64,000 nt of DNA, taken from the NCBI RefSeq assembly GCF_009176645.1, contig NZ_AP019007.1:1178001-1242000 (forward strand). Direction: 5' to 3'. The notes below the pieces were generated by a model. It did no database searches. It was not told the origin of the DNA and worked only from the letters and a program-made list of their open reading frames with translations. The DNA is from Enterobacter oligotrophicus (GTDB lineage: Bacteria; Pseudomonadota; Gammaproteobacteria; Enterobacterales; Enterobacteriaceae). Shown piece by piece: positions 60,250 through 64,000 of this stretch. The first letter of the stretch is position 1; the number at the start of each line of letters is the position of its first letter. Made by a program: the position numbers and the translations under genes.

Positions 60250-61143
60250 CTAGTTTTCTAAAGCAGCCCGCAAGAACCCTTGATGTGCATCGAGTCTGGC
60301 TCTTGCAGCCGCAGCGTCCAGCCCGCTTAATATCATCAGAATGGCCGGTTTAACGTCGTGATCGGTTTGTTTCAGGACCGCTTCCGCCTCTTCACGACTC
60401 GCGCCTGTCGCTTCCATCACCATACGGCACGCCCTGTCCACCAGCTTGATGTTGGTCGCTTGCATATCCACCATCAGGTTCTGGTAAACCTTGCCAAACT
60501 TCACCATCGCGCCTGTTGAGATCATGTTGAGCACCAGCTTTTGTGCGGTCCCGGATTTCAGGCGCGTGGAGCCGGTGAGCGCTTCTGGCCCAACGACCGG
60601 GGAGATAGCAATAGCGGCCACCTGCGCTATTGGTGAGCCAGGGTTACAGGAGATGGCGACGGTTGTGCAGCCGGTCTGATTAGCGTATTCCAGGCCGCCG
60701 ATGACGTATGGCGTGCGCCCGGATGCCGCCAGCCCGACAACCAGATCCTGTGCGGTCAGGTTCAGCGCTTTCAGGTCATCTTCGCCGAGCTGTTTGTTAT
60801 CTTCCGCCCCTTCAACCGCTTTCAGCAGCGCGCCAGGACCACCGGCAATCAGCCCGACCACCAGGCCGTGCGGCACGCCAAAGGTCGGTGGACATTCGGA
60901 CGCATCCAGAACACCAAGACGTCCGCTGGTTCCCGCCCCCATGTAAATAATGCGACCACCGGCCTTCAGTGCGGCGGCGGCGGCATCGACTGCCTTCGCA
61001 ACCTCTGGCAATGTCTCTTTCACTGCCTGCGCGACCAGCGTATCCTGTTGATTAAAACGGTTAACCAGCTCCAGCGTGGAGAGAGCATCCAGATCCATGG
61101 TTTGCGGGTTACGCGTTTCAGAAACAAGTGAGCCAAGATTCAT
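60250..61143 (-). CDS. murQ: N-acetylmuramic acid 6-phosphate etherase
   Basis: A 297-residue SIS-domain enzyme with the MurQ signatures [21 protein letters not shown] (near 70) and [15 protein letters not shown] (near 143) and the [13 protein letters not shown] segment (near 205). It cleaves the lactyl ether of MurNAc 6-phosphate to GlcNAc 6-phosphate and lactate in cell-wall recycling. It heads a murQ-PTS unit divergent from yfhH. Confidence 0.93.
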   Translation of the reverse strand: MNLGSLVSETRNPQTMDLDALSTLELVNRFNQQDTLVAQAVKETLPEVAKAVDAAAAALKAGGRIIYMGAGTSGRLGVLDASECPPTFGVPHGLVVGLIAGGPGALLKAVEGAEDNKQLGEDDLKALNLTAQDLVVGLAASGRTPYVIGGLEYANQTGCTTVAISCNPGSPIAQVAAIAISPVVGPEALTGSTRLKSGTAQKLVLNMISTGAMVKFGKVYQNLMVDMQATNIKLVDRACRMVMEATGASREEAEAVLKQTDHDVKPAILMILSGLDAAAARARLDAHQGFLRAALEN

Positions 61144-61157
61144 TTTTTGTACCTCAA

Positions 61158-61203
61158 GAATTTTTAATTCATAATAATCACACTATAATGGAATATAAAA
61201 TTC
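61158..61203. promoter_or_regulatory. Two matched inverted repeats between murQ and yfhH, candidate YfhH operators
   Basis: GAATTTTTAATTC (61158-61170) and GAATATAAAATTC (61191-61203) share GAAT/ATTC ends and an AATTCAT flank. Their centres are 33 bp apart, about three turns of DNA. They sit between divergent murQ and yfhH and suit cooperative binding of an RpiR/MurR-type dimer; this is inference. Confidence 0.55.
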
Positions 61204-61261
61204 ATTCAGGCGAGCAAAATTCGTATTTGCGCGGGCAATCACATTTTCGCCAGGAGACCGT

Positions 61262-62110
61262 ATGAACTGTTTAATCCGCATTCGCCAGCGTTACGCGGGC
61301 TTTGCTCAGAGCGACAAGAAGCTGGCTGACTTTTTGCTCGCCCAACCCGATCGTGCGCGCCATCTCAGTTCTCAGCAGCTGGCAAGCGAAGCTGGCGTTA
61401 GCCAGTCCAGCGTGGTGAAATTTGCCCAGAAGATTGGGTTTAAGGGCTTTCCGGCACTGAAGCTGGCGATTAGCGAAGCGCTGGCGAGCAATCCCAATCC
61501 GCAATCAATGCCGGTACATAACCAAATCCGCGGCGATGACCCGATGCGTCTGGTGGGCGAAAAACTCATCAAAGAGAACGTGGCGGCGATGCACGCCACG
61601 CTTGATGTGAATACCGAAGAGAAATTACTGGAAAGCGTGGCGATGCTCCGCACTGCACGGCGCATTGTATTAACCGGGATTGGCGCATCCGGGCTGGTGG
61701 CGCGTAATTTTGGCTGGAAGCTGACGAAAATCGGTTACAACGCGATCGTTGAGCAGGACATGCACGCCCTGCTGGCGACCGTTCAGGCGATGACTGCTGA
61801 CGATCTGCTGCTGGCGATCTCCTATTCCGGCGAACGCCGTGAGATCAATATGGCCACCGACGAAGCCCTGCGCGTCGGCGGTAAAATTCTGGCGATCACC
61901 GGTTTTACACCCAACGCGCTGCAGCAGCGGGCAACGCGGTGCCTGTATACCATCGCTGAAGAGCAGGCCACGCGCAGTGCGGCAATCTCGTCCACCAGTG
62001 CGCAAATGATGCTGACCGATCTGCTGTTTATGGCACTGGTGCAACAGGATCTGGAGCATGCGCCGGAGCGCATTCGTCACAGTGAAGAGCTGGTAAAAAA
62101 ACTGGTTTGA
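61262..62110 (+). CDS. yfhH: RpiR-family regulator YfhH, probable repressor of the divergent murQ-PTS unit
   Basis: A 282-residue protein with an N-terminal HTH (SSQQLASEAGVSQSSVVKFAQKIGFKGFPALKLAI, about 38-75) and a C-terminal SIS domain (LTGIGASGLVARNF near 140). In E. coli K-12 yfhH has no adjacent sugar genes; here murQ and a PTS gene are directly divergent, which points to a MurR-like role of sensing MurNAc 6-phosphate. Confidence 0.9.
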   Translation: MNCLIRIRQRYAGFAQSDKKLADFLLAQPDRARHLSSQQLASEAGVSQSSVVKFAQKIGFKGFPALKLAISEALASNPNPQSMPVHNQIRGDDPMRLVGEKLIKENVAAMHATLDVNTEEKLLESVAMLRTARRIVLTGIGASGLVARNFGWKLTKIGYNAIVEQDMHALLATVQAMTADDLLLAISYSGERREINMATDEALRVGGKILAITGFTPNALQQRATRCLYTIAEEQATRSAAISSTSAQMMLTDLLFMALVQQDLEHAPERIRHSEELVKKLV

Positions 62111-62121
62111 GCAACGAATGA

Positions 62122-62803
<682 letters not shown>

Positions 62804-62804
<1 letters not shown>

Positions 62805-63535
62805 TACTGACGCGCTTCCAGCATCAGGCGTTTCATCTCTGATACGGCCTCTTTCAGGCCGCTCATCACCGCACGGCCAATGATGGCGTGGCCGATGTTC
62901 AGCTCATGCATTTCCGGCAGCGCGGCGATGGCTTTGACGTTGTGGTACGTCAGGCCGTGACCGGCATTCACTTTGAGGCCCAGGCTTGCCGCGTAGGTGG
63001 CCGCTTTGGCGATACGTTCCAGCTCTTTGGCCTGAACCGCATCGTTTTCAGCATCGGCATAGCAGCCGGTGTGGATTTCGATGTACGGTGCGCCCACGTC
63101 GGCCGCCGCTTTAATCTGTTCGAAATCTGCGTCAATGAACAGAGAAACCAGAATGCCCGCATCTGCCAGGCGTTTGCAGGCATCACGCATTTTGTCGCGT
63201 TGACCAGCCACATCCAGACCGCCTTCAGTGGTCACTTCCTGGCGTTTTTCCGGCACCAGGCAGCAGAAATGTGGCTTCGTCTCACAGGCAATCGTCAGCA
63301 TCTCTTCGGTGACCGCCATCTCCAGATTCATGCGCGTATCCAGCGTCTGACGCAAAATACGCACGTCGCGGTCAGTGATGTGGCGGCGGTCTTCACGCAG
63401 ATGAACGGTAATGCCGTCGGCACCTGCCTGCTCGGCAATAAATGCCGCCTGAACCGGATCAGGATACGCCGTGCCGCGCGCATTACGCAGCGTGGCAATG
63501 TGATCAATGTTGACGCCTAACAGTAATTCAGCCAT
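62804..63535 (-). CDS. pdxJ: Pyridoxine 5'-phosphate synthase
   Basis: A 243-residue TIM-barrel enzyme with [13 protein letters not shown] (near 9) and [13 protein letters not shown] (near 40). It condenses 1-deoxyxylulose 5-phosphate and 3-amino-2-oxopropyl phosphate to pyridoxine 5'-phosphate. It lies between recO and acpS on the same strand. Confidence 0.98.
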
Positions 63536-63567
63536 GACAATCCTCGGTTTTCTTTTAATACAGTAAT

Positions 63568-64000
63568 CTAACGCTTCGGCATAAACTGCCTGAATAATTC
63601 GCGGCTCTTTAAGGGCTTACCACCAAGATACGGCTTGAGCGCAATTCGGGTAAAGCGTTTTGCCGCGCGCAAAGTATCAGGATCGGGGAATTCACGTTCA
63701 TACAGCGCCCTGAGCTGACGCCCGGTAAAGGTGTTGTTATCGATGACGACGCTGGCAATAAACCCTTTTTCTTCCCGGTAGCGGTAAGTCATGGTGTCTT
63801 CCACCTCATCTCCGCTCCCCGCACAGTGCAGAAAATCAACGCCGTATCCTAAATGGCCGAGCAATGCCAGCTCGAACCGGCGCAGGGCTGGTTCGGGCGT
63901 GCCGGTTGCGCCAGCAAGCGCCTGGATACAGTGCAGGTAATCAAAGAAAAGTTCAGAGAAGCGAGTCTCATGTTCAAGAACGCGCGAGATGAGTTCATTG
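63568..64000 (-). CDS. recO: DNA repair protein RecO, 5' end beyond the window
   Basis: The frame is open from the stop at 63568 to the right edge, about 144 codons, corresponding to the C-terminal half of Rec[49 protein letters not shown] and [24 protein letters not shown]. An ATG at 63864 is inside the gene, not its start. RecO works with RecR and RecF to load RecA at gaps. It ends at MPKR, some residues earlier than E. coli RecO. Confidence 0.95.
   Translation of the reverse strand, partial: NELISRVLEHETRFSELFFDYLHCIQALAGATGTPEPALRRFELALLGHLGYGVDFLHCAGSGDEVEDTMTYRYREEKGFIASVVIDNNTFTGRQLRALYEREFPDPDTLRAAKRFTRIALKPYLGGKPLKSRELFRQFMPKR

Noticed and set aside
63568..63864. Reading the last gene as a complete 98-residue protein
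   Set aside because: The frame stays open to the window edge and the added residues match RecO, so this is the 3' part of recO.

Overview
The window is a chromosomal segment of a gammaproteobacterium of the family Enterobacteriaceae. Gene order from der to recO matches the E. coli K-12 backbone (der-bamB-yfgM-hisS-ispG-rodZ-rlmN-ndk-pbpC-yfhM-sseA-sseB-pepB-isc-trmJ-suhB-csiE-hcaT-yphA-glyA-hmp-glnB-glrR-qseG-glrK-glmY-purL-mltF-tadA-pgpC-yfhH-yfhL-acpS-pdxJ-recO). Accessory blocks are inserted at several junctions. The dms-like block between ndk and pbpC is in the position I recall for Salmonella. Together with the G+C-rich coding style and the REP-type repeats, this suggests Enterobacter, Lelliottia, Citrobacter or a close relative. 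The species cannot be fixed from the sequence alone.

Left edge (1-4.1 kb), accessory: a partial Gfo/Idh/MocA dehydrogenase, a POT-family peptide transporter, and a small orphan type VI secretion unit. That unit is hcp, then a Tlde1-like (DUF2778) peptidoglycan-targeting effector, then a two-helix membrane protein that is the likely immunity protein. The effector gene carries a one-base frameshift just before its catalytic Ser-Glu-Gly-Cys motif; the motif and the rest of the domain remain legible in the next frame.

4.1-13.2 kb, core: der, bamB, yfgM, hisS, ispG, rodZ, rlmN and ndk, all on the minus strand (ribosome assembly, outer-membrane assembly, translation, isoprenoids, cell shape). 13.2-18.0 kb: a molybdoenzyme operon (dmsABC-like plus a four-cluster polyferredoxin) behind a perfect FNR box, so probably an anaerobic respiratory reductase. 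18.0-25.3 kb: pbpC and yfhM, the PBP1C/alpha-2-macroglobulin pair.

25.3-30.2 kb: an alpha-glucoside PTS module (EIICB, family 4 phospho-alpha-glucosidase and an RpiR regulator) built around the core gene sseA. 30.2-39.1 kb: sseB, pepB and the complete isc iron-sulfur assembly operon with two abutting IscR operators, then trmJ. 39.1-44.7 kb: suhB, a NicO/DUF1007 metal-transport pair, csiE, hcaT (without the hca degradation genes) and yphA. 44.8-47.9 kb: glyA and hmp, divergent, with PurR and NsrR sites between them, then glnB.

48-52 kb: the glrR-qseG-glrK two-component operon followed upstream by the small RNA GlmY, with a sigma-54 promoter and three GlrR sites. The GlrK/GlrR system and its main target RNA therefore sit side by side. 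52-58.9 kb: purL (PurR box), mltF, tadA and pgpC. 58.9-62.1 kb: a MurNAc-type PTS EIIBC and murQ, divergent from the RpiR regulator yfhH, with two matched inverted repeats between them. 62.1-64 kb: yfhL, acpS, pdxJ and the 3' part of recO, which runs off the right edge.

No rRNA, tRNA, CRISPR array, prophage or insertion sequence was seen.
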